Below the pieces are notes generated by a model. It worked only from the letters and a program-made list of their open reading frames with translations, searched no databases and was not told the DNA's origin. Made by a program: the position numbers and the translations under genes. 64,000 bases of DNA, taken from contig CP053150.1 in the NCBI GenBank assembly GCA_014607495.2, forward strand, positions 10,684,495 to 10,748,494, in the 5' to 3' direction. Origin of the DNA: Carposina sasakii. Its lineage: Eukaryota > Arthropoda > Insecta > Lepidoptera > Carposinidae. Shown piece by piece: positions 12,601-58,815 of the stretch (positions within the stretch are counted from its first letter, which is position 1; the number at the start of each line of letters is the position of its first letter).

Positions 12601-15600
12601 AAAATGTTTAAACAATTAACTGACCAAGGAACAACTGATCGACAGTGACCGAGGTACAACACTACTCCAACTTCAACAAAACCGTGGATTATATATAGTT
12701 CAGAGGTTATGTATCTCGTAAGTTTTTTATTGTATTGACACTTGTTGAATAAAAGAACCGATAGCATATAACAGTTAAGTGACTATTATAAAACGTTTAA
12801 AACTATCAGACTTCAAAATATATTAGAAATACTTACTTTTTTGCCAAAAAAAGTTTTAACGTCGATAACACCAAACACCGGCTCAATGGCGGTATGCGAT
12901 TAACTTCACATAGAATAGTCGGTAGTGATGTACCGAATACCATAAACAGTAGAATTTAGTATCGCGCGAATATTTGAAACGAGCCCAATGGCCTAGGTAC
13001 ACATAGTGCCAAGGTTCAACAGGTTCCCCTATACTATTTATATTTCACGAAAAATAATTAATATCTGTCTATAAAAAAAACTAACATAAACACTAGACAC
13101 TACAGGATGTTTTTTTGTGGCCACCTTTAACGAAGGGTACGTATTCCATACATGAAATAAAGTAAGTTTATGCCAAAAAAAATGCTGGGAAAAAAAATTT
13201 ATTTTTTGAAAAAAAAATTTAAATTCCTTGATCGTGCGAAATTTATAGTGTCTAGTGTTTATGTTAGTTTTTTTTATAGACAGATATTAATTATTTTTCA
13301 CAAAAAAACACCCTGTATAGATAGAAGAAGATTTTATTATACAGGATGTTTTTTCCTTGCCACTCTTAACTAAAGGTACGTACTCTATACATCATATAAA
13401 TTAAGTTTATGCCAAAAAAATGCTAAGAAAAGATCTAATTTAAAAAAAAAAATCTTCATTACTTGATCGGGCGAAATTTATAGAGTGCAGTGTTTATGCT
13501 AGTTTTTTCATAGACAGATATTAATTATTTCTCGTGAAATAATCTTGCTACGCGCGTCTATCTGCATTTATGCAGAAAAACGCAGCCCAAGTAGCACAGA
13601 TAGCTGAATAAATACTCACTTTTAGATCTACACACAGCTCTGGGCGTATTAAGACTCATATAAGAATACACTCGTGGTCCCTTAGCTGCATAATAGCAGT
13701 CAGTGATATTTAAACAGCTTAAGGGTAAATAAGAGCTGCATTATGTGTCACAAATATACCCTTAAAACGCAAATAGTTATAGAAAGAGACAAGAGCAATA
13801 TAAGAAGTACTTGTGAAATGTAATTGAGCTGACTCATTAAAGGGGCACAAGTTATCATAATATTAAGCCAATAGACGCATAACGGGACACCTGTGGCCCA
13901 TAATATATCTTAGCGCTGAACATATTTACCGCTAAGTAGCCTTTATTTATCCATTGACACTGTCTGCATATAGCGGCAGTTTAAACGTTCACAAGATGCC
14001 TCATGGATATTTAGAGGTTCACTAGTATATCAAAATAAATGGCTTTAACTCGTGAAACGCTTAACAGCTCTTTAATAAGTAATGGTTCACACGTGAAACG
14101 CTTAACAGCTCTGTAATAAGTAATGGTTCACGCGTGAAACGCTTAACAGCTCTTTAATAAGTAATGGTTCACACGTGAATCGCTTAACAGCTCTGTAATA
14201 AGTGATGGTTCACGCGCGAAACGCTTTACAGCCCCTTTAATAAGTAATAGTTCACATGTGAAACACTAAGAAGTCCTTTGATAAATGTAGGTTCACAAGT
14301 GAATCACTAAACAGCCATTTGATAAATAACGGTTCACATAGCTGTTTAACATCAACCAAGGCTGCATACGGAGTTACATGTTCAATTCTACTTTGCTCTT
14401 GAACTGTTTCACAGTACACAGGTGAATCGCTCAACAGCCCTTTAATAAGTAATGGTCCACACGTAAAACGCTTAACAGCTCTTTAATAAGTAATGGTTCA
14501 CGCGTGAAACGCTTAACAGCCCTTTAATGAATAATGGTTCACATGTAAAACACTAAGCAGTCCTTTGAAGAATATAGGTTCACAAGTGAATCACTAAACA
14601 GCCCTTTGATAAATAACAGCTGTTTTACATCAACCACCATTTTAACCTGGAAATATTATAATTTACATTTTTTTATGTTTTGTGCATGAATTACGAACTA
14701 ATTAAATTAGGTATTACTTCTTATATCGTAACAGTCTCTATTTATTTAATAGTTCTGTCCAAACTATTGAAAATTGTTGGACCAATATTTTAAAACACAT
14801 AGTTTATTTACATCATTTATTACTATATTATTTAAAAACAGAATATTTTCGTAGCGCACCAAAATTTTCTTAGAAAATATACATATATAATGTTAGTAAA
14901 CTTGCATTCCCACATTTTTCTTGCACTAATAAAGAAAACCGTTCCGTTTTCTTGGGTACCAATAAATATATTATAAAACGACACCGCCATTAATATGGCG
15001 TTTACGTTTATGTTGTCACAAGTTACTACGGTCACTTTTCAATAATAAATAAAATGAATATACAAAAATATTATTTTCTAGTCACGCGTCACCAACAGGC
15101 CCATTGTGATACATTACTTAGGTATTCAGCTGAATAAAGAGTAACATGGTCTCTCGACCAGTTGATATTCAGCTTATATAATACATGTTACCCCTTATAA
15201 CTCTCTTAAATTTCTGCTTCTACCACCAACAGGCCCGTTGTGATAGATTATTTAGGTATTCAGCTGAATAAAGAGTAACATGGCCTCTTAACCAGTTGAT
15301 ATTCAGCTCTTACAACACCTGTTACCCCTTATAACTCTTAAATATCTGATTCTGCGCTCTTAAGCAGCTTATGTGACATTAGAGCTGAATAATTTGTGCC
15401 CATTTAAGTGGTTTAAGGGCTGAATAAGCTCGGAATCAGCTTTTATGCAGCTTTCTTTTACCACTTCAAGGGTAATTGTAGTCCAATATTCAGTTGCTAT
15501 ACAGCCTCTTGTGCTACTTGGGAGTCTATTTACTCAATTTTGGACCTTAATATCTTGGAAACCAGACACTTCCCCGGTATGCTTTCATGGAGAAAAATGA

Positions 15601-17993
15601 TCGTGATGATGAGGAGATTCCGTAGTTTTCGGAAACGTTGACGACCAAAAAACATCCTGTATGTATAGATACATACATACACGCCTCTTTCCCTTACGGG
15701 GTAGGCAGAGCACCAAGGGCCGATAAAACCACATGGTGCCACTTCTGACCAATTTTGAGGGTATAGTTGAGATGCACAAGTTCGAAGTACGTAAAATATT
15801 TGTATAAAAGTAACTAGGTACTTATTTCTTAAATGAATATTTGTTCAAACATACCGAAAAAATATTTTCTTAATAGACTTCTTGTAAGTACCTAATTAAG
15901 AAACATAAATAATTTAATTTCTCCTTATGTAGAAGAAAAACAAATAACATACTTTTCGAATGATCTTAACCCGGAGCGAGCAAAGCGAGCGTGATCCTTT
16001 GGCAGGTGTCGAGTAATCTCACCATACGTCAATCTACTAATTCATAATGGCCAGAGTTATTGTAATATCCTGGCAATTCTTAAGCATACACCGAATATCA
16101 AGTTTAGGTATTTAGTCTCCATTCCCAGGACTACTTGTCGGAGATCCTAACGGTGATGTACGACGACCAGGTGCAGGTGCTGGGCTACACCGCCTGGACG
16201 CTCATGGACAACTTCGAGTGGCGCGCCGGCTTCACGTTAGTATCGCACTACATTATGGCCACAATAACTTACATACATAAAAATCACACCTCTTTCCCGA
16301 AGGGTTAGGCAGAGATCACGGATCTCCATTTGCTACGATCCTAACACACCTCGTTCGCTTCATCTACTTTCATGATATTCTTCATGCACGCTCGCCGGTT
16401 TAGGGTACTCTTGACGTATCTAACTAGCTACGTTTTTATAGCTATGATGAAGTAGGTACCTGGTCACCATTAGTACATATATATGACGTCTCATGGTTGA
16501 ACATCTTGTGACTCAAGATTACGATTACAGGCAACAACAGTCGCAATGAGAATACAGATCTGACCACCTGGTATCGACAATGCTTCCCAATCTCCCTTAG
16601 GATTATAAACCAAGTGACTACGTAATTTGGTCTAAACCTCTTAAATAGTCACTAATCGGGACTATCTTGGACTAACTTAACATGCAAATAATAAAAATAT
16701 GTATTTCAGTGAACGTTTCGGTCTGTTCCACGTGGATATAACAAACCCGGACCTGCCCAGAACGCCGAAACTGTCCGCCTCGTACTACAAGCAACTGATC
16801 GCCGACAGAGAGTTGCCTCAGGATGCCAAATACAAACAACCTGCTGTAAGTTAATCACTTGTAGATATAGTTAATACATACAGAGAATTTACTAAAATTT
16901 CCTTAATACAGGTGGGATGGTGGTATTTAATGCAAGCACTTACCTAATAATCTTTGCTTTTCTAGATTAGACCAGTAGTTGGAGATAATAGAAAGCTTAT
17001 ATCTCATTTTAAATCAATTAATCACAATAGGAGTATAGCCCTGAAGGAATCGAGTAATATTAAATGCTTTCAAACGGATCAGTAGGCTTATTAGGTACCT
17101 ACCTACTATATGTACCTATTTTGCGAGAGCAAATTGAAAAAGAGCAATTTGCTAACTACGTAATAAGTGGGCAGAATAAACATTTTGGCATTTTTGAAGC
17201 AAAAAAGGAGGTTTTCTCGACCTCGATTTTTTTTCATTACAATTCTTATATTTTTAAGTTTTCCTACGAGTTTTTTTCTATCCATTAATAATATCGTTTT
17301 GTCCATAATTTACAGAAATATATAAGGTCAAATGGCCTTGTCCGCTTCAATAGTGTAAGCAGTTATTTAGTACTTTTTAAATAATACTTAATTTTGAATT
17401 ATTTATGGCAGTAGTGCGTTTTTGTATGTCAACAACGAACAATCCTGTTCATATCGAAACAAACTTTTGGCGAATCAACTTCTCTGCGGTGTTACCATAA
17501 ACTTTTTATTAGCAGGATTGTTTCCACTGTGTGAGCAAGATATCGCTCTATACTATTTATAGCAGAGCGGAGATGAGTTCCGTCACAACTGGTCCAAATT
17601 GATGTCAAGTAGAATTTAGTCTGCTATGTAAAGTTGCTATTATGCTATGCTATAGTTAACTCACGCATTTATCTATCTATCTACCTACTGGGCAATGAAC
17701 ATCAAGCTTTAGAAAGAGTCGAATGTCGATTATTCTTTCGACATTTCGTTATATCTGTCACACACTATAGACCACTACTATACTAAAGATAAAGCATATT
17801 ATAGCTAATACTAACATTATTCCTACAGATAAGAAGCTAACGGTGGGGACCACGGTAGCATGCCTCAACTTAATGTGTAAGCTTAAACCAAATACTTTGC
17901 TTATAAGGCTGTAAATAAATAGATAATGCGAAGATTCAGTGTTTATCAATAAAATTATCCTGTTTCCTACAGAGAGGCAAGGAGGAGTTATGA
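3652..17993 (+). CDS. glycoside hydrolase family 1 (beta-glucosidase / myrosinase-1-like), nine exons, complete
   Basis: Exons are 3652-3695, 4736-4827, 7203-7471, 8240-8644, 9194-9496, 10031-10165, 16129-16235, 16710-16845 and 17973-17993. All have GT-AG borders and agreeing phases, and together give 503 aa, the usual length for insect GH1. Residues 1 to about 16 form a signal peptide ([15 protein letters not shown]), so the enzyme is probably secreted or lumenal. Family landmarks in order are [47 protein letters not shown], the acid/base Glu185 in TFNEP, the nucleophile Glu397 in ITENG, and [12 protein letters not shown]. Both catalytic glutamates are present, so it should be an active retaining glycosidase that cleaves beta-linked glucosides. 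The substrate (plant glucosides, cellobiose or glucosinolates) cannot be told from sequence. It has no duplicated tandem domain, unlike mammalian lactase. The last exon adds only six residues. Poly(A) signal AATAAA is at 18290-18295. Confidence 0.93.
5619..7155. mobile_element. non-autonomous TA-flanked element with GGGGAGACCGAGG ends (family 1)
   Basis: The left end reads GGGGAGACCGAGGAGGGTTG. The reverse complement of the right end is GGGGAGACTGAGGAGGGTTG. Both ends are bordered by TA (5617-5618 and 7156-7157), consistent with a TA target duplication. The element is 1537 bp and sits in GH1 intron 2. The end-derived word AGGAGAGTTGTGACA recurs inside (about 6369 and 6951), and inverted forms (TGTCACAACTTACCTC) occur near 6930. 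There is no transposase ORF. A tRNA-like palindrome is nested at 6622-6726. Confidence 0.75.
6622..6726. repeat. perfect 47-bp inverted repeat carrying two tRNA B-box-like sequences
   Basis: Arms 6622-6668 and 6680-6726 are perfect reverse complements around an 11-base loop. Each arm holds GGTTCGATTCC, the canonical Pol III B box of the T-arm, followed by CACCCGGGTGAGG. This looks like a tRNA 3' half or SINE head copied head to head. It could fold as a very stable hairpin. No matching A box or acceptor stem was found, so it is not a functional tRNA gene. Confidence 0.8.
7621..8186 (+). repeat. RTE-like LINE/SINE 3' fragment, split by another A-tailed insertion
   Basis: It starts with the common moth word CGCCCGCGACTTCGTCTG, passes through ATTTTCCCGGGATAAAAAGT, and ends in the AAATTTTATTAAAATCG...TTTATAATATTATTATAG tail. 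It is interrupted at about 7760-8052 by an unrelated insert that ends in AATAAAAGAAATAAATAAAT, a typical retroposon tail. It lies in GH1 intron 3. Confidence 0.65.
8935..9065 (+). repeat. degenerate RTE-like 3' tail
   Basis: AGCTGTTGTCCGTGATTTAG, TCTACGTGGACTACAGAATG and TAGCCTATGTCCTTCT are diverged versions of the same moth retroposon tail. A second copy of this subfamily is at 45465-45595. It lies in GH1 intron 4. Confidence 0.5.
9562..9795 (+). repeat. RTE-like LINE/SINE 3' tail, nearly full
   Basis: It begins CTAGCTGTTGCCCGCGACTC, then CGTCCGCGTGGACTGCAGAA, and ends in CTTTTGCCTTTATAATATTA. It is one of the best preserved copies in the window and lies in GH1 intron 5. Confidence 0.7.
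9915..9957 (+). repeat. truncated end of the palindromic MITE seen at 21646-21884
   Basis: GGGTGTGACAGAAAGGGTAT then GTTAAGCGAAATGCTATG matches the terminus of the 239-bp palindromic MITE in yki intron 4. Only one arm is present. Confidence 0.5.
10283..10365 (+). repeat. partial RTE-like 3' tail
   Basis: GGACGCCCGCGACTCCGTCC followed by a GAAATTATCCGGGATAAAAA segment, then truncated. It is in GH1 intron 6. A separate LINE-tail word (GTCCAGTAGTGGACTGCAAT) follows at 10510-10550 and matches the tail at 34190-34445. Confidence 0.55.
10890..11312 (+). mobile_element. TACAGG...CCTGTA MITE, copy A
   Basis: The left end is TACAGGTTGATTTTTGGTCG. The right end, reverse complemented, is TACAGGATGTTTTTTCGTTG, an imperfect inverted repeat. 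Internal words TAAATAGACTGCGTTTTTCT and ACGTACCCTTCGTTAAGGGT mark the family. There is no ORF of note. Other copies are at 11401-12048, 13105-13318, 13340-15661 (split), 27155-27345, 35113-35491 and 36780-37167. Confidence 0.75.
11401..12048. mobile_element. head-to-head composite of the TACAGG MITE, copy B
   Basis: The first part (to about 11672) reads in the forward orientation. From about 11680 the sequence runs back as the reverse complement, ending in the same ...GTTGACGATCAAAAATCAAC edge. Both outer ends are therefore the same end of the family, giving arms of roughly 250 bp. It is followed directly by the GGGGAACC element at 12049. Confidence 0.65.
12049..13029. mobile_element. non-autonomous TA-flanked element with GGGGAACCTGTTG ends (family 3)
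   Basis: The left end is GGGGAACCTGTTGTACCTTG. The reverse complement of the right end is GGGGAACCTGTTGAACCTTG. Both ends are bordered by TA (12047-12048 and 13030-13031). Length is 981 bp. The internal word AAGGTACAACA or a close variant recurs at about 12238, 12650 and 13012. There is no transposase ORF. It is nested within the MITE cluster of GH1 intron 6. Confidence 0.75.
13105..13318 (-). mobile_element. TACAGG MITE, shortened copy D
   Basis: It runs from ACAGGATGTTTTTTTGTGGC to AAAAAACACCCTGTATAG. A piece of another copy precedes it at 13040-13104. The order of the pieces shows repeated insertion of the same family into itself. Confidence 0.55.
14052..14628. repeat. 41-bp minisatellite, about 12 units in two blocks
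   Basis: Units start near 14052, 14093, 14134, 14175, 14216, 14258 and 14299. After an 80-bp spacer, five more run from about 14421 to 14628. The core reads GTGAAACGCTTAACAGC then TCTTTAATAAGTAATGGTTC. Units alternate between CACAC, CACGC and similar junctions. Confidence 0.9.
15090..15350. repeat. two tandem copies of a unit of about 145 bp
   Basis: CACCAACAGGCCCATTGTGA and CACCAACAGGCCCGTTGTGA begin the two copies. Both continue with GTATTCAGCTGAATAAAGAG and end in GTTACCCCTTATAACTCT. They lie inside the CCCAAGTAGC element. Confidence 0.85.
15662..15785 (-). repeat. short retroposon fragment (ACATGGTGCCAC family)
   Basis: CCTTACGGGGTAGGCAGAGC and CCGATAAAACCACATGGTGC match, in inverse orientation, the fragment at 49935-50015. 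These are typical of moth SINE/LINE tails. Confidence 0.5.
16268..16440 (-). repeat. lepidopteran LINE/SINE tail, opposite orientation to 1060-1260
   Basis: CACACCTCTTTCCCGAAGGG, CACGGATCTCCATTTGCTAC and the GGTTTAGGGTACTCTTG word identify the family. It lies in GH1 intron 7. Confidence 0.6.
16846..17972. other. last GH1 intron, no recognised element
   Basis: AT-rich DNA between exons 8 and 9. Short ORFs at 17064-17306 lie on both strands and are low-complexity. I see no supported feature. Confidence 0.5.
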
Positions 17994-18289
17994 TGAAGGA
18001 GCATTTTTTCTACACGATGCTGGTCGGCTTTGTCACTGGGTTACATCAACTTTGGACGCGAAACCAACGCACTTGTTTTCTCCAATCAATATAGTCGCAT
18101 AGCGTAGGCTTATTTTAAAATTAGCCACTCCTTATGATGTATTAATTACGAGGTTTGAATGATGTCTCTTCCCCCGCTAACTCGAGTTGATGCAGTTTTC
18201 ATACGTTCCTGCGTTATTTCGCGTCCTACGGTTATAAGGCTACTGTATTAAAAATGAAACAAATCAGAATCAAACAGTTCAGAATCATA

Positions 18290-18295
18290 AATAAA
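18290..18295 (+). terminator. polyadenylation signal of the GH1 gene
   Basis: AATAAA about 300 bases after the GH1 stop codon. It is the first canonical signal downstream, and it lies only about 30 bases from the likely yki poly(A) signal on the other strand. Confidence 0.5.
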
Positions 18296-18319
18296 AACCG
18301 TATTTGTACATATTAAAAC

Positions 18320-20496
18320 AAATATTTATTTAATTCGTAATATAAGAATATCGAATTATTTACAATGAAATAATTGCAAATTAATTGGACACTTTGAATT
18401 TCATTGTTATAACACTGATACACGTAATGCTACATACACTACATAGAAAACTTGCATCAGACTGAAAGAGATATGTTTGTAAAATTAGACTATAGTACAT
18501 TTACTTAAGAAATAAACGATATAGTTCTCTCTTTTGATATTGTTCCGAATATTATTCTGTCGTTAGAGGCAAGGCCGTCCGAACTGATACCATGGAATGT
18601 TTCTCAATATGTCGTGGACCAACACTTGGCATTATGGAAATCGCAAACAAGACTATAAAAATATCATTAGTTACCTTCGAAAATGTTTACCGCTCCGTAC
18701 ACAATAACTACAACAGGGAAGGAAATTGAGAATAATGAACCGAACAATATGAGAAGCCACTAACTTACAAATAAAAAGTACGATACAATAAAATAAAAAT
18801 ACAACAATACGGATCTACAGCAAGTATACACAATATACCTTAACCCAGCACCTTAGCTAACTACAGTAGGTACCGATTCAGAACACAACTGAAAATTACA
18901 TTACAATTGAAAATTAGATTAAGTCTTAACAGTACATTGACTAATATGGCAAAGTTTTCAATGTAGCATTTTAATTAGGCCTAATTAGAACAAGCTAAGA
19001 TTTCATTACATGCATCAAAAAAAAAACTAAAGACTAGGTGGGCTTAAACACAATTTTGAGAACTTTCGGTCGAAAGATACAAGGACAAGACAAGATACTT
19101 ACTAAAGATAACAAAGTAATACTTATGTAACAAACAGTATAATAGAAAGATGCTTAACATATATAGATTTATAATGTAAGTTGGCACCGAAATGGATGTA
19201 ATCAGTCGCAATATTGCACATACAAGCCACATGATCGCCTAGACCAATTTACTTTAAGTTACATCGCACAATTCATATAACTACCGATTTTATTTCGACA
19301 GAAATCAGAATAAGATAAAACCCTGTTAAAGCAATCGTAATCGAAAGCTACTTTTATAATACTGCATCTGTAAAAGCAACCGAATGATTAAGACCTTAAA
19401 ATTGTATCTATTAAATTGTACTCGTTCGTATCCTTTTCTTGATCCTTTAAAGACATATTTCGTTTAAAAAGGTATTATCTTAGGTATTTTGATTCCTGTC
19501 GTATAATACCTAGTTAGGCACTATGTAAGTACCTATATTATTTTCATAGTCTAGTCTAGAGACTACATGTAAGCGACCATTCAACAACTTATAGTTACAC
19601 ATCTAAAACCATACACATGCTAAACATACAACTTACAAACGAGTCCTAATAATAGATGCCAACATAATTAAACTAGTGCATGATTAACTATTAACTTAAC
19701 AGCTAACGTATAATCTCGTAAACACAAGGACGGTGTAAGTAGACAAGACACATAACTAGGCTACGACACGTAGCTTATTCTGTTCGATTAATACATCAAT
19801 AGTCGTGCGTAGAAAAATGTAAATATTTCAATATCTAAGTTACAAAACACAATAAATAACAATTTTATATAAAGGCACGTTAAGGCACTGTTACGTCGAG
19901 ATGTTATCACAATCCTAAATTTATCGATAAAAATTAATGTAAATTAAAGTAAAAAAATCGTCAAATTCAGCCACGACATCGTTACAAAGTTAGTACAGAA
20001 AGGATTCCCCATAGTCTTAACGGGTAAGAATATTGGAAGCCTAGCTAGGGTTAGTAGAGTTTGCAATACATCGACTTTCCATCGGGAAAGAAGGTTTGCA
20101 CCGGCCGCGTTCGGTGTAAAAAACCGAAGGCTGCCGACAATTTAATAATACCTAAATATGACTAGCCATACACGATGGTCATGGCCAACCTATCGACTTG
20201 GCGACTCGGATCTCAAAGCTGCGTTCGGAAGCCAGTCAAAAAACGTTCTAAATTACATTGAATGCCCTTACACACAAATTACTAACATTTCGATTAGTAG
20301 GTACAAAATTGTCCTAAACGGGTCACGTGTCCACGATTTGTTGTACCGTAGTCTCATTCGAATAAATGCCGAGACGCGGGTGGGCGGACAGCGGCGACGG
20401 TTGTATCACTATAGTAATCACTGACACACGCTCACGTCAGCTCATGCACACTTTAAGCTAGGTTACTGTCAAATGTACACCGTTGTGGGTTCACTT
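18320..20496 (-). other. yki: probable yki 3' UTR
   Basis: About 2.2 kb of AT-rich DNA follows the yki stop codon and contains no good ORF or repeat. On the minus strand, AATAAA at 18330-18325 is the likely poly(A) signal. A Pumilio-type element TGTAAATA lies at 18364-18357 on the same strand. The extent is inferred from the signal, since no transcript is available. Confidence 0.45.
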
Positions 20497-56055
<35,559 letters not shown>

Positions 56056-56330
56056 GATTTATGTCGGATGCAATCCCGAAACCGACCTGGCCCACCGCAG
56101 TGACACAACACTAGCACGCGACGGGCTGGCGCGACGCCACCCGATGTACTCGTATTATAGCGCTCGCTGCGCGACTGACGCAGTGCCGAACGAGCCCGAG
56201 CGCTTCGTCCCGCGCCGCGCTCGATCCCTGCCCACGCGCACCCGCACCGCTCCACCCGCGCGCAGACCGGTCTACAAGCAAGATTCATGGTCCCCTCTCG
56301 CCCCGCAAGGTAAGCAAAGGTAGGCACTAT
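56056..56330 (-). promoter_or_regulatory. yki: yki 5' UTR and CpG-rich promoter region
   Basis: A GC-rich block directly upstream of the yki ATG. On the minus strand an arthropod-type initiator TCAGT lies at 56178-56174, about 120 bases before the ATG. An upstream ATG lies near 56290. The long overlapping ORFs here (up to 123 codons) follow from GC content and are not treated as genes. Transcript start is inferred only. Confidence 0.5.
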
Positions 56331-56444
56331 CTTTTATTCTACAGATAGAACGTTTTTTCATACTTATGCTCTAAAACTGTATGATTAACTCTCTAGTTCT
56401 TCTATATAGGTACATATAATAAAATTGTAATGGATCGATGTTTG

Positions 56445-56617
56445 TGCACGCTAATCTCAGAAACGACTGAACTGATTTCAATGCAGTTTTCAGGAATATG
56501 TTGTGACAGGTCCCACTTAACATAACTTTTTATCCCGGAAAAATGTTTTGTCCGGAGAATATCGACATTTTATTTTTTCTGCAGTCCACGCGGACGGAGT
56601 CGCGGGCGTCCACTAGT
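56445..56617 (-). repeat. RTE-like tail, minus strand, just upstream of yki
   Basis: It ends with CAGTCCACGCGGACGGAGTC and GCGGGCGTCCACTAGTC, matching 27715-27915. Confidence 0.65.
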
Positions 56618-57349
56618 CTTTAAATATATTATATTGTTTAATATATATTGGCGTAGTAAGACAAATTTTTGGTTTAATTAAAAGGTTATGGAGTTCTTCT
56701 AAACTTAATGTATGTATTCGTACTCGTACTTACTACCTTCTATTACATATAACTTTCATTTGTAATGATTAAGTCTAATGCACAAGAATTATTTATTACC
56801 TAGAAAAACCTGATGGTAATAATTAGATACATATTAATATTAGGAATAACTTAATAACGATTTTGTAAACGGCTGTATGACTTAATACAACAAAATTAAC
56901 AATTTGAATCAACGCGATATCTCATAATGTTACCCGAGAAGAGTTTTAAAGTAAGGGTATCTACATATTTATTACACAGTCGTTTAATTTTTTTAAATGC
57001 AGGTCTACCTGGTACACTATCAACACAATAGTCAACAACCCGTCCCTAGCAGTGCGTCTAATGTCTTGTGGGACCGAATTAAACCACAGAGTTAACCGAT
57101 TCAATTCCCAGGTTGTCACCAACTCCCAACCTGACTTTAAATTTACTGTGCCTAAAAAAGTTTTATATTTAAAAATTTTGATAAAATATTTATCGCACCC
57201 TGTTTGTCGAAGTCATGAGTATTATGACGTGACTCTTATTAGTTTCGACTTGCCACCAGTCCGTCTTTCTAGAGTTTGGTTGCCGTCTTGAAATTCATCG
57301 TCTACTATCATCACTCATATTCATCTCCACAGAAAACTGTTCTGAGTTG

Positions 57350-57860
57350 TCATCTATACTACTATTATAAAGAGGTAAAGTTTGTGTCTTTGTATATTTG
57401 TTAAATTGTAAGGGGTAATCTCGGGATCTACTGAACCGATTTTAAAAATTCTTTCACCAATAGAAAGCCACATTATTGCTGAGTGTCATAGGTTATAAGA
57501 ATTTCCCGAAATTCCCACGAGAAGAGGACAAACGGGAATTCATAATTTATACGAAAACCGCTATACATATGAAGCTGAAATCGGGCATATATGTTCATTG
57601 GGGACAACGAGGAAGGACTATAAACGGATTTCGCGAAATTCCCACGGGAAGGGGACCAACGGGAGTTCAAAATTTTTACGAAAACCGCTGTACCTACATA
57701 TTAAGTTGTAGCTATATACTGATACTAGTGGACGCCCGCGACTCCGTCCGCGTGGACTGCAAAAAAAAACAAAATGTTGATATAAACCCGATTAAAATAT
57801 TTATATGATATTTTTTCGAAATAAAAAGTAGCCTATGCGAGGGCGGGCCACTAGTCTCAA
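57350..57860 (+). repeat. moth retroposon, two joined tail types
   Basis: The first part (CATCTATACTACTATTATAA, TCGGGATCTACTGAACCG, GAAATTCCCACGAGAAG, repeated at 57640 as GAAATTCCCACGGGAAG) is followed by the main RTE-like word GTGGACGCCCGCGACTCCGT at 57727. Together they look like tandem or nested retroposon insertions. Confidence 0.55.
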
Positions 57861-58504
57861 ATAACATTATATTCCTTCAGATTCAGATCATTAATTATTT
57901 GCATAAATATGGGTACATATGGTGATAATGTAGTCCTTTTTTCGCTTGTAGCTTGTTTATTTTGCATGTCGCTTGTAGCTTGTTGTTGTTGTGTGTGACA
58001 GCCACGCAAATACTGAAATACTGAACTAATACAATTATTTTGAGTTGTACGAGTGTTATTAGTAGTTACTTGCAGGAAATGCATTTTTAATTTGATTATC
58101 CGCAATGTTTGCTTTCCGCGCCAATGGTATGGGACGATCCTGTGACTAGTTAAATGGGATTATTGGTTATTGTGTGATGCATTGCTGTTTTTTGGATCAC
58201 TTGTGACTCCCTAGTTGTTTAGTTAATTCAACAATTTTGAGCGGAACTTTTTTTTTGAAAATCATCCATAGGATAATATTTTGTTTTTAAGTCATTATCT
58301 AGCGCCTTCGCCTACCTTAACGAACTACACAATTATAAGAAGATTCCTTTTTCTATTCTCTCAGAAAAATGTATGTATCTTTAAGACAGCACATTTTTAC
58401 CTACAGATTCAGATAATTTATTTGCATAAATATGGGTACATAATAAAGATAACATCAATGAAAATTTAGTTCCTGCATATTTTGCCATTAATTGGCATGC
58501 ATAC

Positions 58505-58815
58505 TAGTCTTGTGTAGTTCGCGAACGAACTAGGTTAAAAGAGCGCTCCTACAGGTGAACTACGCGAACTAGTTCCTTCAGTCCCCATTTCGTAGTTCGT
58601 TAGTTCATCAGTTCCTAGCTTGAACTAGACCGATCCGATCACATCGTTTGCTCGTTTTAATACGGTTCCTGCAACATACGACAATATTTATGGAATGTTA
58701 TTGTCGCATGTGATATTGTGGAATGAACTAACGAACTAGAAGAACGACCTAGTTCGTTTAAGAGCGGCGAACTAAACTGAGCACTCCCTGTTGCGAACTA
58801 GTATGCCCAAGACTG
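58505..58815. mobile_element. hAT-like MITE with AGTTCGC-rich ends
   Basis: The left end is TAGTCTTGTGTAGTTCGCG. The reverse complement of the right end is CAGTCTTGGGCATACTAGTT. Many AACTAGTTC / GAACGAACTAG words lie inside. It is about 311 bp. The flanks show no matching 8-bp duplication. It lies about 350 bp left of the large transposon. Confidence 0.6.

Larger units (their letters stand above)
13586..15522. mobile_element. 1937-bp element with CCCAAGTAGCAC inverted ends and AG target duplication
   Basis: The left end is CCCAAGTAGCACAGATAGCT. The reverse complement of the right end is CCCAAGTAGCACAAGAGGCT. It interrupts a MITE whose uninterrupted copies occur elsewhere in the window, so both borders are fixed by an empty site, and AG is duplicated (13584-13585 and 15523-15524). 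Contents: the word GCTGAATAA, a 12-unit 41-bp minisatellite (14052-14628), and two copies of a roughly 145-bp unit at 15090-15350. It has no long ORF and is therefore non-autonomous. I cannot name the superfamily. Confidence 0.75.
13340..15661 (-). mobile_element. TACAGG MITE, copy E, split by a 1.9-kb insertion
   Basis: The two halves, 13340-13585 and 15523-15661, join at CGCAG / AGTCTATTTACTC. Unbroken copies read CGCAGTCTATTTACTC at this point. The interrupting element is 13586-15522. Without it the MITE is about 385 bp. Confidence 0.7.

Noticed and set aside
14052..14628. A CRISPR-like array
   Set aside because: The units are contiguous 41-bp tandem repeats without unique spacers, in a eukaryotic intron.
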